A DNA stretch of 64,000 bases from Macellibacteroides fermentans (GCF_013409575.1 NZ_JACCCY010000002.1:744001-808000); one strand, 5' to 3'; shown: positions 35,209 to 45,778, numbered from the stretch's first letter. Numbers and translations: made by a program. The notes: generated by a model from the letters alone, not told the origin.

Positions 35209-35229
35209 GAAATACGAAACGTTCAACAT

Positions 35230-35262
35230 AAAGGCTGATTCTTTGCGGATCGGCCTTTGTGT
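35230..35262 (+). terminator. Rho-independent terminator after rpoZ
   Basis: Arms 35230-35239 and 35249-35258 pair over 10 bp with one G-U; GTGTTT follows. Confidence 0.65.
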
Positions 35263-35278
35263 TTAAAATAATACGATT

Positions 35279-35743
35279 ATGTTACAAAGAATTCAAACCG
35301 TTTATTTATTTATTGTTACAGCGCTTGGTCTTGCTTTGTTCTTTCTGCCGTTGGCCAATATGCAAGCCGGAGCCGACTTGTTCACATTCGACATATTCGG
35401 GTTAAATGCCGGAGTAAATGCTCAAAGTGAGCAGGTATACCGTACCTGGAGCCTGGCTGTACTTACCGGAATCAGTACGTTGTTACCTTTTATTACCATT
35501 TTCTTGTACAAGAAAAGAATGTTGCAGATCCGTTTTTGCATATTCAATGCTATTCTATTGATCTGTTTTTATCTGTTATTTGGCTTTTTTGTATGGATCA
35601 CCTATGGCAAGTATTCGGCAACCCATTTCGGAATTGAGATTGCCCTTGCATTTCCATTGGTTAATCTGATTCTTACTTATCTGGCTATCCGTAACATCGG
35701 TGCCGACGAGGCTTTAGTAAGATCATTGGAAAGATTAAGATAA
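35279..35743 (+). CDS. DUF4293-like four-helix membrane protein
   Basis: This is a 154-residue inner-membrane protein with four hydrophobic helices, starting MLQRIQTVYLFIVTALGLALFF. It matches the DUF4293 family found next to rpoZ in Bacteroidetes and ends with the basic tail NIGADEALVRSLERLR. Function is unknown. Confidence 0.8.
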   Translation: MLQRIQTVYLFIVTALGLALFFLPLANMQAGADLFTFDIFGLNAGVNAQSEQVYRTWSLAVLTGISTLLPFITIFLYKKRMLQIRFCIFNAILLICFYLLFGFFVWITYGKYSATHFGIEIALAFPLVNLILTYLAIRNIGADEALVRSLERLR

Positions 35744-35756
35744 TAGCGAGCGCTAT

Positions 35757-35810
35757 CATAAAATAGAAAGGGACCGATTTATTCAGAATCGGTCCCTTTC
35801 TATTTTATGG
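35757..35810. terminator. Strong bidirectional terminator
   Basis: Arms 35760-35779 and 35787-35806 are a perfect 20-bp inverted repeat with A/T-rich ends on both sides. It sits between convergent genes. Confidence 0.92.
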
Positions 35811-35825
35811 TTTGTTTATTGATGC

Positions 35826-36500
35826 TTATTTGAATAAAGGAAGCAGGTAAGTAAGTTTTACTGAAAGCACCTGTGCCGACGATTTAGGAAAAATATCTGC
35901 CTTCTTGCTGTTGTACATGTCTCCTAAAGCATAATAATACCTGCCTTCCAACAGAAAATAACCTACACCCGTCCGTATTTCCAGTCCCGGACCTCCACAA
36001 AGTCCCCAGTCAAATTTCTTATCGATGGGCATATCATGTTGGTCGTTTGTCGTATTCGGAGTTGCGTCACCCAAATTGCTTTCGGTCTTTTCGTTGAGGG
36101 CGTAGCCTATCTTCGGACCAAGATTAATATAGAATTTGGCATTCTTCCCCCCGAAATAGATATGGGTGAACACAGGTAACTCTAAGTAGTTGATTGTACG
36201 GCTATAGGTAAACTCCGGATTCAGATCAAACTGTTCTTTCCATCCTTGTTGCACATAGTTCAGTTCTGCCTGCAATCCTACATTCTTTTCAGTATTGTAT
36301 CGTGCCGTAACTCCGGCAGTGTATCCCATAAGCATCCCTTGTTGAACCTTCGGGGTAAAGCTGACGGACGAGAATGTTGTACCGAACGAAGCGCCTACAG
36401 CCAGCTCCGGTTTGAATGTTTCCTGCGAAAACAATGTGGCAGTCAGCAGTATCCCCGCCATAGATCCGTAAAATCTTCTTTTCAAGCTAATCGTATTCAT
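35826..36500 (-). CDS. Outer-membrane beta-barrel protein, PorT-like
   Basis: This is a 224-residue outer-membrane protein with a signal peptide (MNTISLKRRFYGSMAGILLTATLFSQ). Alternating strands such as ELAVGASFGTTFSSVSF, VGLQAELNYVQQGWKE and GPGLEIRTGVGYFLLEGRYYYALG are typical of the 8-stranded PorT-like/porin family barrel. It starts 28 bases after the LysM protein, so the two are likely co-transcribed. The ligand is unknown. Confidence 0.85.
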   Translation of the reverse strand: MNTISLKRRFYGSMAGILLTATLFSQETFKPELAVGASFGTTFSSVSFTPKVQQGMLMGYTAGVTARYNTEKNVGLQAELNYVQQGWKEQFDLNPEFTYSRTINYLELPVFTHIYFGGKNAKFYINLGPKIGYALNEKTESNLGDATPNTTNDQHDMPIDKKFDWGLCGGPGLEIRTGVGYFLLEGRYYYALGDMYNSKKADIFPKSSAQVLSVKLTYLLPLFK

Positions 36501-36528
36501 TACCTGTATATACGTTGTATAGGGACGT

Positions 36529-38337
36529 TTATAATTCGTTTAATTGTATGCGCGAGATGGTAAAGTCTTTATTGTAACGGACAATAAACAGGTTGGTATT
36601 GATAAATCCACCCCAGTTGTTTACCCTCTCAAAGTTGAATCCGGTCTGAATACTGTTATGTCCTGTTCTCTTCAGGTTATTCTCCATATTCGAGCCATAG
36701 GTCCACACCCCTTTGAAGAAATACATTCCGGTATCAAATCCAAGCATACCGTATTTAGGGAATGTATTGATCGGGTTCTTGCTGAACCATGTTTTATACT
36801 TCTGATAAAAGTTCTTTACTCCGTCGCTTAGATTGTCTGCATAGAAGTTGCTGTATATATAGGTATTCAATGCATAAAACTCTTCCAGGCAATCGCGTGT
36901 GTAGGTCTGCCATTCCGGATATCCGAACAAGGTGAGCTGGTAATCGGGCCTGTTGGAGGAAATGGTAACCAAGGGAGTCTTAATCTTATTCAATGCGTTG
37001 AGTGTTCCCGATGTAGGAATAATCACATTGGGTTTGTCCGTCACAAACTGCGATTCAATCTCTGTAGCAAATGTCTCCGCATTGTATGTGTATTCCTTGT
37101 AGCTAACCTTCTTCTGTTTCAGTTCGGTTTTTAATTCCTGTATAAACTCTTTCTTATCGTCCTGCGGATCATTAACCTTCAGAATAATGATATTGTAATT
37201 CTTAAACAGCTCGCATCCAGCCTGTGCAGCTTTCGAATACAGATAGGATTGAGGGGTGTTTACCTGAAACACATAGGGGTTGGATAGCACATCGTCGTTT
37301 TTGGAGGTGAATGGAATGACATATCTTATTTTGTTCTTTTCCGCAAACTTAGCCACAGGATGTATTTGTTCGTTCTGAACAGCACCGATCAGAAGGTCGG
37401 CCTCCTTCACCGCCGGATTCTTTAATATATCATTAATCTTCTCTGTACCGTTTCCAGTATCGAAAACCGACAGGTTGATAGAGCAGCCCTGGTTTCGCAT
37501 ACTGTCAACCGCCAGCAGGAATCCTTCATAATATTCTATAAACCTTGATGTGTTTGACGAAGGATAAGCCTCTTCTGTCATAAACGGCAACAACAGGGAT
37601 ACATTCACCACCGGAAGTTTCTTAGAATCTTTTTTACGAGATAGCAATGCGTTTACCTCTTTTTCGTCCGTAATTTCGGTCGACACAAGTACCTTTTGCT
37701 CCTCCTTTACCGGGATATAGATTACAGCCCCTGCCTTTACTCCATCTTTCAGCGATGGATTACGCTTGATAAGTTCGGTAGAGGATACATCGAACTTTTT
37801 GCTTATCCTAAACAAAGTTTCCTTTTTCTGGATAGTATAAGGTACATCCTTTGTAACAGTCTGCACCTGTTCCACCGAAGGTTCTTCGTGCGGATTGCGT
37901 GGAATACGTATGGTTTTACCGATTGAGAAGGTTTCGGCAGATAAGCCGGGGTTGGCATCTGCAATCTGATCGGCAGGAACCGTGTATAACCTCGATACCG
38001 AATAAAGGGTCTCTTTCGCTTTTATCGTATGAAACAAGTAATTGGCTGCGCCGTTGGATTTACCCGTAGCGTCAGGTGTAAGTTGCGGAATCATTAATTT
38101 GAATCCCACCTTAATTCCTTCCTTACTCTCCGGATTCAGTTTATAGATGTCGTTTACCTTTACACCATACATTGTAGCAATGGAGTAAACCGTTTCCCCC
38201 CGCTGGATAGTATGGTAAAATAGGTTGCTGTCTCTTTCGTGGGTTATGATAGCTGTTGTTTTGTTGTTTTGAGCCTGAACAGCTGAGCAGCCGATTGCCA
38301 GGATTAAAGCGATGATATATGTGCTAATCTTATTCAT
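36529..38337 (-). CDS. LysM-repeat / periplasmic-binding-fold envelope protein
   Basis: This is a 602-residue exported protein with a signal peptide (MNKISTYIIALILAIGCSAVQA). Three LysM repeats lie at about 40-85, 100-145 and 165-215 (for example IQRGETVYSIATMYGVKVNDIYKL), which bind peptidoglycan. Residues about 245-600 resemble the type I periplasmic-binding/receptor-ligand fold. The combination suggests a cell-wall-bound sensor or amidase regulator. A -7 box lies at 38360-38367. The outer-membrane barrel gene follows. Confidence 0.87.
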   Translation of the reverse strand: MNKISTYIIALILAIGCSAVQAQNNKTTAIITHERDSNLFYHTIQRGETVYSIATMYGVKVNDIYKLNPESKEGIKVGFKLMIPQLTPDATGKSNGAANYLFHTIKAKETLYSVSRLYTVPADQIADANPGLSAETFSIGKTIRIPRNPHEEPSVEQVQTVTKDVPYTIQKKETLFRISKKFDVSSTELIKRNPSLKDGVKAGAVIYIPVKEEQKVLVSTEITDEKEVNALLSRKKDSKKLPVVNVSLLLPFMTEEAYPSSNTSRFIEYYEGFLLAVDSMRNQGCSINLSVFDTGNGTEKINDILKNPAVKEADLLIGAVQNEQIHPVAKFAEKNKIRYVIPFTSKNDDVLSNPYVFQVNTPQSYLYSKAAQAGCELFKNYNIIILKVNDPQDDKKEFIQELKTELKQKKVSYKEYTYNAETFATEIESQFVTDKPNVIIPTSGTLNALNKIKTPLVTISSNRPDYQLTLFGYPEWQTYTRDCLEEFYALNTYIYSNFYADNLSDGVKNFYQKYKTWFSKNPINTFPKYGMLGFDTGMYFFKGVWTYGSNMENNLKRTGHNSIQTGFNFERVNNWGGFINTNLFIVRYNKDFTISRIQLNEL

Positions 38338-38450
38338 ATACTGATTGGATTATTTGATGCAAAGATAAAAAGAAAAATGGAAGGAGCGGAATAATGGAGA
38401 GTCATAGTTGAAATTAACCAATTTGTGCAATCACAAATTAATAGCCCTGA

Positions 38451-38675
38451 ACCCATATTCCTGCCATTGGTAATATTGATTCAAACTACTTATTGGATAT
38501 AGATGAAGTTTCTGTAATTGAGGATGAGATACCAGCAGGCAGAAAAGAAAGGGCTTCTATGATAGGATTGCATTCATATAAAAGAAATCACTGCCGGCAA
38601 TGCGTAAGAATACATTAGCCAGATATTCGTTCCGATATAATGGATGAAGGTCCGGTATTTAATATTAAAGACTGA
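38451..38675 (+). pseudogene. Possible decayed coding remnant
   Basis: Seventy-five codons read without a stop except for one TAG at 38616-38618. The sequence includes DSNYLLDIDEVSVIEDEIPA. No start codon or ribosome site fits and I recognise no family, so chance is a real alternative. Confidence 0.25.
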
Positions 38676-38732
38676 CTATCCCTCCCGAAGCAGATACTCA
38701 TACATATAGTAAGAGCTCCGGGGTGGATAGTC
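38674..38732. terminator. Long hairpin downstream of the metallophosphoesterase
   Basis: The outer arms GACTATCC (38674-38681) and GGATAGTC (38725-38732) are perfect. Inner CCCGAAG and CTCCGGG pair with one mismatch. It lies about 40 bases after the phosphoesterase stop, consistent with a terminator, though the T-run is weak. Confidence 0.5.
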
Positions 38733-38771
38733 TTGTTTCAAACATGGATTGTCGTGTGACGGCAGTTGATA

Positions 38772-40142
38772 TTACAGATCCAATGATTTGCTATCTACCG
38801 GTACATGTTTTCCCCCATGGTATTTAAGCAGTGATACCTGAAGTTTCTTGCTATCCGACTTAACTGGTGAAATTACAACAAAGTCCATCTTCAGGTTATC
38901 CTGATCAATCGCTGCATTCTTGTCGCGTGTCTTCTGATCTTCCCAGGTTCCGGAATTGGCATAGATACACTCTTGCCCCAACACGTTCGTGAAAGTTTTA
39001 ATCATGGGTTTGTGCGTGTGACCGAAAACCACGATACGGGTATTGGATGTTGGGTTCTTAAAGTACTGTACATCTGATTGATCATCGAGAAATTCTGTAT
39101 TCAAACTACCAGCTATCGCCGTATTGATGTTTGTTGGAAAAGGTACATTGTTGTACTTAGTACGCGCATCCCAATTGGCTTGAGTGAATAAATTATTGTA
39201 CAGTTTCATTTGGATGCTGCCATCTGCCGGATTGTTTGTTGGCAAAATATCATTAATCGAATAGGTTTTTGTGAAATTACCCACATTGGTTTTTATGATT
39301 GGTTCGCTGAAATTATCTTTTACGAAGATAAGCTCTCCCAAAACATACTGCCATAATGTGTAATAAACATTTTTACTATACTGTTCCGGATTGCTTGGGT
39401 CTTGAAGTTTTACCTCCGGCACTTTAGTTGCAGCTTCCTTGGTAGTTGGGTCTGTAAAGGAGTTGGCAGCGATACGGGCGAAGAAGTAGCCGGGAGGCAA
39501 AGTGGCACCTGGTGCTTCCGCTTCATTAGCTTTGGGAGCTATAGCGTTGAAGAAATCGTACCGGTGTCCATGTTCGATGGCGATTTGCGGATAGTCGTCG
39601 GGACGATATGTACCAATGCCAAACTTATCTTTTGGGTCGCGCGCCTGATTCACTCCGGGTAACGCCAGGTTAACATTTTCGGGAGTAAAACCCATGTCGT
39701 GATTCCCCGGAACGTACGTCAGCTTTATCTTTCCATCCTTGATGATACCATTCAGCAGGTCGAATACCCCCTGGTTAGCCTTGACAGATTTTTTGATAAA
39801 GTCGGCCTGCGAACCATTGGGATAAGAATCTAATCTGGTTGGGATGTACCATTCGTCGAACATATCACCACCAATTACAAGCTCTTTGACTGTGCCGGAC
39901 GATCGTACCTCACCCAGAAATTCCTCTAACCGTTTCAGGTGTTTTACGTTCTCAGAGTATGTTAAATCGTTGCCCAGATGCAAATCGCTGATAATAACAA
40001 TCTTATCCCGTTCTTTGTTGCTACTCTCAGTGATGTTGTCGAAGGGATTAGTTGAAACAGGGTCATCGTTGTTTGAAGAGCACGATCCCAAAGTATAGAC
40101 CGATGCAAGCATCAAAAGCATAAAATTAAATTTTCTCATCAT
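38772..40142 (-). CDS. Metallophosphoesterase lipoprotein (calcineurin-like)
   Basis: This is a 456-residue exported lipoprotein; the signal MMRKFNFMLLMLASVYTLGSC ends in a lipobox. It has the metallophosphoesterase blocks IVIISDLHLGNDLTY, VIGGDMFDEW, YVPGNHDMGF and FGHTHKP in the right order. These ligate a di-metal centre. The substrate is probably a phosphoester outside the inner membrane. It stands alone. Confidence 0.9.
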   Translation of the reverse strand: MMRKFNFMLLMLASVYTLGSCSSNNDDPVSTNPFDNITESSNKERDKIVIISDLHLGNDLTYSENVKHLKRLEEFLGEVRSSGTVKELVIGGDMFDEWYIPTRLDSYPNGSQADFIKKSVKANQGVFDLLNGIIKDGKIKLTYVPGNHDMGFTPENVNLALPGVNQARDPKDKFGIGTYRPDDYPQIAIEHGHRYDFFNAIAPKANEAEAPGATLPPGYFFARIAANSFTDPTTKEAATKVPEVKLQDPSNPEQYSKNVYYTLWQYVLGELIFVKDNFSEPIIKTNVGNFTKTYSINDILPTNNPADGSIQMKLYNNLFTQANWDARTKYNNVPFPTNINTAIAGSLNTEFLDDQSDVQYFKNPTSNTRIVVFGHTHKPMIKTFTNVLGQECIYANSGTWEDQKTRDKNAAIDQDNLKMDFVVISPVKSDSKKLQVSLLKYHGGKHVPVDSKSLDL

Positions 40143-40573
40143 ATAAAAGATATTAAATTAGTGAAAAATTATTGCCATCCCATAGTGTCGTTAATTCATT
40201 TCCAATGTTGCAAATAAAGGTACGTGTGGTTGTTTCTTTTAGCAGGATACCTTCAACTTCTGCGTACGAATATGTAAAGCAAAAATAGCTTCAATTTAAT
40301 TAATAAACGTTTCATAATTACAAAATCAATGTATTATATATACAATATTTGATGTTTTGGAATCAGAAATTGGATCAAATTCCGTTTCTATGTTAAGAAT
40401 AGTTTATCTAAGGCCGAATCCACCGGGATATTATGGGATAAGAATTTCAGATTTATCCCTTTCGGGCAGGCTTCTGATATAAAGTCGGCGCCATATAATT
40501 TTTCGGATTATTCGGTGCAATGGTAGCGTATGTCGGTATAAAATACTAATTTTGGATGCTAATTAGGAGGAGT
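40143..40573. other. Divergent promoter region, no gene seen
   Basis: This gap separates the phosphoesterase (minus) from the T9SS cargo (plus). On the plus strand the -7 box TAATTTTG lies at 40547-40554. No other feature is convincing. Confidence 0.5.
40547..40570 (+). promoter_or_regulatory. Promoter -7 box and strong ribosome site for the T9SS cargo gene
   Basis: TAATTTTG (40547-40554) matches TAnnTTTG. TAGGAGG at 40564-40570 is an unusually good Shine-Dalgarno for this phylum. It rules out the ATG at 40556, which lies inside or before the transcript start. Confidence 0.5.
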
Positions 40574-41905
40574 ATGATTCAGAGAATGTGCATAAAAGTT
40601 CATTTTATTTGCTGCTTGCTGTTGCTGGGATTTGGTTTGCAGGCACAATATAGTGTGTCTGGCGGTCGCGGAGTTCCGCTGTTGGCCAAGGATGATACCT
40701 ATAACAGACTTCAGGTGTATCTGCTCAACGGAATGGGGCAGTCGGAAATCCGTTATACCTCCACCTCTTCGCTTCCCCACAAATGGTACAGGTATAAGAA
40801 CAGCGCATTGAATGCCGAGCCTGTGGCAGCTACACAGCAAGGGAATGTATCAGTCGTTTCCAACCCGGAAGAGGGATACGGTTACTTTGCAGAAGTAGCC
40901 GGCGAGTTAGCCCGGTATGTATGGGTAATAGATTACAGCCGGTATCCGGTGGAACTACGGAGTCTTGATTTATCAGAACAACCCGATCCCTGTGCTTATC
41001 TGAAACTCTCGGGCGATATGGCCATGGAGAAGTTGATGTATCATACCCCCAATGGAATACTGACCGAATTGAAACGGCAGTTTGAGGTAACCTATAAGAC
41101 CCTGGAATGGACCGAATCTACGGCATTATTCTCTCAAAAAGAGATAAAAAAGGTGGTTGATGGCAATCCTTCGGGACAAACCCTGGATGCACCCCTGTGC
41201 GATACCGATGTCCGCATTGCGGGGGACTTGTTTGCCCGCCATTTTGGGATAGAAAAAAGTATTGCTTCGTCCCTTTATCAGGCAGTGGCAATAGAAGTTC
41301 ACGGCTTCGCCGATAAATTGAACAGTGACGCCCCGAACGTTGTTAGTTATGAAGCGGCCGACTTAGGTGGCTCTGCTCCGGTGGATATCAGATTTAAAGC
41401 CGTTGCCAACGACCCGGTGGCAGCTCAATATATATGGAAAATATACAGGAAAGAGGATGGTCCGGAAAAGTTGCTGGTCCGATTTACCGGTGAAGAACTG
41501 GTTTACACCTTCGATAAATTTGGCGAATACGTTGCCGAACTGGAGGTAAGTAACCGCAGCTTATCCTGTACAGATCAATCTTTCTCGCGGGATATTAAAA
41601 TAGTTGAGTCGTCGCTGGAGATACCCAACGCCTTTTCTCCCGGTACATCTCCGGGTGTAAACGACGAGTTCAGGGTGGCGTACAAATCGCTTGTCCGCTT
41701 TAAGGGAACGATTTTCAACCGTTGGGGGGTGGAATTATTTACATGGACCGATCCATCACAGGGATGGGACGGCAAAAAGGGAGGAAAATATGTCCCTCCC
41801 GGAGTTTACTTTTATATTATAGAGGCCGAAGGATCTGATGGTGTGTCATACAAACGGAAAGGCGACATCAACATCCTTCGTTCAAAAAATGTGCAGAATG
41901 AATAG
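40574..41905 (+). CDS. T9SS cargo with gliding-type (type B) C-terminal sorting domain
   Basis: This is a 443-residue exported protein with a signal peptide (KVHFICCLLLLGFGLQAQ). The middle holds a PKD-like domain at about 260-345 (GGSAPVDIRFKAVANDP...). The last 85 residues (EIPNAFSPGTSPGVNDEF..., FNRWGVELFTW, PPGVYFYIIEA) are the CHU_C / gliding-motility C-terminal domain, a type IX secretion signal. I chose the ATG at 40574 after the ribosome site; 40586 is possible. The gene overlaps the lytic transglycosylase by 8 bases. Confidence 0.87.
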   Translation: MIQRMCIKVHFICCLLLLGFGLQAQYSVSGGRGVPLLAKDDTYNRLQVYLLNGMGQSEIRYTSTSSLPHKWYRYKNSALNAEPVAATQQGNVSVVSNPEEGYGYFAEVAGELARYVWVIDYSRYPVELRSLDLSEQPDPCAYLKLSGDMAMEKLMYHTPNGILTELKRQFEVTYKTLEWTESTALFSQKEIKKVVDGNPSGQTLDAPLCDTDVRIAGDLFARHFGIEKSIASSLYQAVAIEVHGFADKLNSDAPNVVSYEAADLGGSAPVDIRFKAVANDPVAAQYIWKIYRKEDGPEKLLVRFTGEELVYTFDKFGEYVAELEVSNRSLSCTDQSFSRDIKIVESSLEIPNAFSPGTSPGVNDEFRVAYKSLVRFKGTIFNRWGVELFTWTDPSQGWDGKKGGKYVPPGVYFYIIEAEGSDGVSYKRKGDINILRSKNVQNE

Positions 41906-42866
41906 ATTACAAAAGATTGTTGGTTTGGTTGTGAGCGGAATTATATGTCTTACAGCTTGTTTATCGTTAGGTTCGTCTGATTCGGAAAAGGCAAAAAAAG
42001 AGAAACCCTTGGTGGCGTCGATGACTTCGTCGCCCGAGATTCCCGACGAAGTCATGTTTTGTGGTGAAAAGATTGATCTTACCCGATACAATATGCATGA
42101 GGGATTTGACCGGGAGCTGACCAGTTTCATCTACTTTCACTCTACAACCATGTTGCATTTTAAAAGAGCCAACCGCTATTTCCCGGTTATCGAGCCCATT
42201 TTAAAGGCAAATGGAGTGCCGGACGACTTTAAGTATCTGGCGGTTATAGAGAGTAACCTGGATATTAGAGCTCTTTCCGGAGCTAATGCCGCAGGCTTCT
42301 GGCAGCTTTTGCCGGGAACGGCCAAGCAATACGGGTTAACGGTAGAGAAGGAGGTGGACGAACGTTATCATATTGAAAAGGCTACGGAGGTGGCCTGTAA
42401 GTATATAAAGTCGGCTTACAAAAAGTATGGTAGCTGGGCTGCGGTGGCGGCTTCCTATAATGGGGGCATGGGTCGTATATCCGGCGAATTGTCTAAGCAG
42501 AATGCCGAGTCAACCTTCGACCTGTGGTTGGTGGAGGAGACATCGCGCTACGTTTACCGCATAATGGCTATCAAGCAGATATTTGAGAATCCATACAAGT
42601 ACGGATTTGTGTTGAAGGCCGAAAACCTGTACAAACCCATCGAATGCAAAGAGGTGGAGGTTTCGTCAAACATAGAGGATCTGGCTGCTTTTGCTGCAGA
42701 GCATAATGTAACCTATGCCGATTTGAAACAGTTCAACTTATGGTTGAGAGACCGTAAACTTACTACCGCAGGAAAGACATACAAGATTCTGATTCCTAAA
42801 GAGAGCGAACTGTATTACAAGAAGCCCAATACAAAGGTGCACGACTCCCGTTGGGTGATTGATTAA
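41898..42866 (+). CDS. Lytic transglycosylase lipoprotein (MltD-like)
   Basis: This is a 322-residue lipoprotein (MNRLQKIVGLVVSGIICLTAC, lipobox LTAC). It has the SLT goose-lysozyme fold with the catalytic Glu in LAVIESNL, the LLPGTAKQYGL loop and AASYNGGMGRI, then a C-terminal region weakly resembling LysM. It cleaves the glycan strands of peptidoglycan. The start at 41898 overlaps the previous stop, so the two genes are translationally coupled; an ATG at 41889 is the alternative. Confidence 0.9.
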   Translation: MNRLQKIVGLVVSGIICLTACLSLGSSDSEKAKKEKPLVASMTSSPEIPDEVMFCGEKIDLTRYNMHEGFDRELTSFIYFHSTTMLHFKRANRYFPVIEPILKANGVPDDFKYLAVIESNLDIRALSGANAAGFWQLLPGTAKQYGLTVEKEVDERYHIEKATEVACKYIKSAYKKYGSWAAVAASYNGGMGRISGELSKQNAESTFDLWLVEETSRYVYRIMAIKQIFENPYKYGFVLKAENLYKPIECKEVEVSSNIEDLAAFAAEHNVTYADLKQFNLWLRDRKLTTAGKTYKILIPKESELYYKKPNTKVHDSRWVID

Positions 42867-42928
42867 AGCAGCGTACAAATCTGATTGTATTGGCTTAGCT
42901 GGATTTACAAGCATTGAATTGACAGAAA

Positions 42929-45778
42929 ATGAGTGACAAGAAACATGTAGAGACTGGCCTGATATCCGTTTTAGGAGCCCGGGTGCACAACTTAAAGAAT
43001 ATAGATGTTGATATTCCGCGCAACAAACTTACGGTAATAACCGGTATGAGCGGTAGCGGGAAATCATCCCTGGCGTTTGATACGATCTTTGCAGAAGGTC
43101 AACGCCGGTATGTGGAGACCTTTTCGGCCTATGCCCGAAACTTTCTGGGCAACATGGAACGTCCGGATGTGGATAAGATTTCCGGATTGAGTCCGGTTAT
43201 CTCCATCGAGCAGAAAACAACCAACAAGAATCCGCGCTCTACGGTGGGTACCACTACCGAGATATACGACTTTTTCCGTCTGCTTTATGCCCGCGCGGGC
43301 GAAGCCTATTCCTACTTATCGGGCGAGAAGATGGTCAAGTTCACCGAAGAGCAGATTCTGGATCTGATCCTGACCCGCTATGCCGGAAAGAAAACCTACC
43401 TGCTTGCACCGGTTGTACGCAGCCGTAAAGGACACTACAAGGAACTTTTCGAGCAAATACGCAAGAAGGGCTACCTTAATGTGCGTGTGGACGGCGAGCT
43501 GAGGGAGATATTTCACGGAATGAAACTGGACCGCTACAAGAACCATAACATCGAAGTGGTGATTGATAAGCTGGTAGTTTCGGCAACCGACGAGCGGCGG
43601 TTGAAGGAAAGTCTCCGTATAGCCATGAAACAGGGCGACGGATTGGTGGTGGTGCTGGATGCCGAAACCAACGAAGCCCGCCATTTCAGTAAAAGGCTGA
43701 TGTGTCCTGTTACAGGATTATCTTACGGCGAACCCGCACCCCATAATTTTTCTTTTAACTCGCCCCACGGTGCTTGTCACAAGTGCAAAGGGTTGGGCGA
43801 GGTAAACCTGCTGGATATGGAAAAGATTGTTCCGGACAGCAGTCAGACTATCTACCAGGGCGGTATCGCTCCCTTGGGTAAATACAAGAATGCGTTGATA
43901 TTCTGGCAGATCGAAGCTATATGCGACAAATACGGGGTGACCGTAAAGACGCCGATCCGCGACATTCCCGAAGAGGCGATGGACGAAATACTGAACGGAA
44001 CCGACGAACGGCTGCAGATCAAGAACGAGTCGCTGGGTAACTCCAACTATTTCCTTACCTACGAAGGCGTATCCAAATATATCTTGATGCAGCAAGAATC
44101 CGAAGCCTCTGCTTCCGCCCAGAAGTGGGCCGGACAATTCATCAAGATGTCTGCCTGTCCCGAGTGTAACGGTCAGCGGTTAAACAAAGAAGCCCTGCAT
44201 TATAAGATAGCAGGTAAAAACATAGCCGATATATCCGGACTGGATATATCCGAATTAAGCGAGTGGGTGGATTCTCTGCACAACAAGCTCTCTTCCAAGC
44301 AACAACAGATAGCTACCGAGATTTTGAAAGAGATCCGTTCACGCCTCAACTTCATGCTGGATGTGGGATTGGATTACCTGTCCATGAACAGGGCATCCGC
44401 TTCGCTGTCGGGAGGCGAGAGTCAGCGTATCCGTCTGGCAACCCAGATCGGGAGTCAGCTTGTAAACGTACTCTATATCCTCGACGAGCCCAGTATCGGA
44501 CTACATCAGCGCGATAACGTGCGCCTGATCAACTCGCTCAAGCAACTGCGGGATACGGGCAACTCGGTAGTAGTGGTAGAGCACGATAAAGACATGATGC
44601 TGGAAGCCGACTATGTTATCGATATGGGTCCCAAGGCCGGACGCCTGGGTGGCGAGGTAGTATTTGCAGGAACTCCCGCCGAGATGCTGCAAGCCAACAC
44701 CCTAACGGCGGCATACCTTAACGGACTGCAGGAGATAGCCGTTCCGGTTGAGCGGCGCAAAGGTAACGGTAAGTTTATCACCATACACGGAGCTCGCGGA
44801 AATAACCTGAAAAAGGTGGATGCAACCTTCCCGCTGGGCACCATGATCTGCGTGACCGGCGTATCCGGTAGCGGTAAGTCGTCGCTGATAAACCGCACAC
44901 TGCAACCCATACTTAGTCAGCATTTCTATCGTTCGCTGGAAGATCCGTTGCCCTACGATTCCATCGACGGTATCGAGCATGTAGATAAAGTGGTAAACGT
45001 AGACCAGTCGCCCATCGGCAGATCACCCCGAAGCAATCCGGCAACCTATACGGGTGTCTTTTCGGACATCCGCAGTTTGTTTGTGGATCTGCCCGAAGCC
45101 AAGATAAGGGGATACAAACCCGGCCGCTTCTCCTTCAACGTATCGGGAGGCCGGTGCGAGACCTGTAAAGGGAACGGTTACAAGACCATCGAGATGAACT
45201 TCCTGCCGGATGTGCTCGTTCCCTGCGAGGAGTGCCACGGCAAACGCTACAACCGCGAAACACTGGAGGTGCGTTTCAGGGGGAAATCCATAGCCGATAT
45301 ATTGGATATGACTATCAATATGGCGGTTGAATTCTTCGAAAACATTCCTTCCATATTGTACAAGATCAAGGTTCTGCAGGATGTGGGATTGGGATACATC
45401 AAGCTGGGACAGCCCTCCACCACCTTGTCGGGAGGCGAGAGTCAGCGTGTGAAGCTGGCCACCGAACTTGCCAAGCGGGATACGGGCAAAACCCTGTACG
45501 TACTGGACGAACCTACAACCGGTCTGCATTTTGAAGACATCCGGGTGTTGCTGGGAGTACTTAATAAGTTGGTAGACAAAGGCAACACGATCATTGTAAT
45601 CGAACATAACCTGGATGTGATCAAGAGCGCCGACTATATCATAGACATGGGGCCCGAAGGGGGAAGGCGAGGGGGACAGCTTCTTTTTGCCGGAACTCCC
45701 GAAGCTATGATTCAGCCGGAAATCAACAGCTTTACGGCTCCCTTCCTGAAAGAAGAGCTTAAAAGTAAATTAAAGTAA
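42929..45778 (+). CDS. uvrA: Excinuclease ABC subunit A
   Basis: This is the 949-residue DNA damage recognition ATPase of nucleotide excision repair. It has two ABC cassettes. The first Walker A is [16 protein letters not shown] near residue 40, and the second is [16 protein letters not shown] near 650. The two signature motifs are [10 protein letters not shown] and [10 protein letters not shown]. Zinc-binding Cys clusters (CPVTGL...[20 protein letters not shown]...CEECHG) are present. Length is normal. Confidence 0.97.
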   Translation: MSDKKHVETGLISVLGARVHNLKNIDVDIPRNKLTVITGMSGSGKSSLAFDTIFAEGQRRYVETFSAYARNFLGNMERPDVDKISGLSPVISIEQKTTNKNPRSTVGTTTEIYDFFRLLYARAGEAYSYLSGEKMVKFTEEQILDLILTRYAGKKTYLLAPVVRSRKGHYKELFEQIRKKGYLNVRVDGELREIFHGMKLDRYKNHNIEVVIDKLVVSATDERRLKESLRIAMKQGDGLVVVLDAETNEARHFSKRLMCPVTGLSYGEPAPHNFSFNSPHGACHKCKGLGEVNLLDMEKIVPDSSQTIYQGGIAPLGKYKNALIFWQIEAICDKYGVTVKTPIRDIPEEAMDEILNGTDERLQIKNESLGNSNYFLTYEGVSKYILMQQESEASASAQKWAGQFIKMSACPECNGQRLNKEALHYKIAGKNIADISGLDISELSEWVDSLHNKLSSKQQQIATEILKEIRSRLNFMLDVGLDYLSMNRASASLSGGESQRIRLATQIGSQLVNVLYILDEPSIGLHQRDNVRLINSLKQLRDTGNSVVVVEHDKDMMLEADYVIDMGPKAGRLGGEVVFAGTPAEMLQANTLTAAYLNGLQEIAVPVERRKGNGKFITIHGARGNNLKKVDATFPLGTMICVTGVSGSGKSSLINRTLQPILSQHFYRSLEDPLPYDSIDGIEHVDKVVNVDQSPIGRSPRSNPATYTGVFSDIRSLFVDLPEAKIRGYKPGRFSFNVSGGRCETCKGNGYKTIEMNFLPDVLVPCEECHGKRYNRETLEVRFRGKSIADILDMTINMAVEFFENIPSILYKIKVLQDVGLGYIKLGQPSTTLSGGESQRVKLATELAKRDTGKTLYVLDEPTTGLHFEDIRVLLGVLNKLVDKGNTIIVIEHNLDVIKSADYIIDMGPEGGRRGGQLLFAGTPEAMIQPEINSFTAPFLKEELKSKLK

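Larger units (their letters stand above)
38338..38771. other. Gene-poor gap with promoter, possible coding remnant and long hairpin
   Basis: On the minus strand, TATCTTTG at 38367-38360 is the likely promoter of the LysM gene. An open plus-strand reading runs 38451-38675 with one TAG (38616-38618). A structured hairpin lies at 38674-38732. No full gene is seen. Confidence 0.5.
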
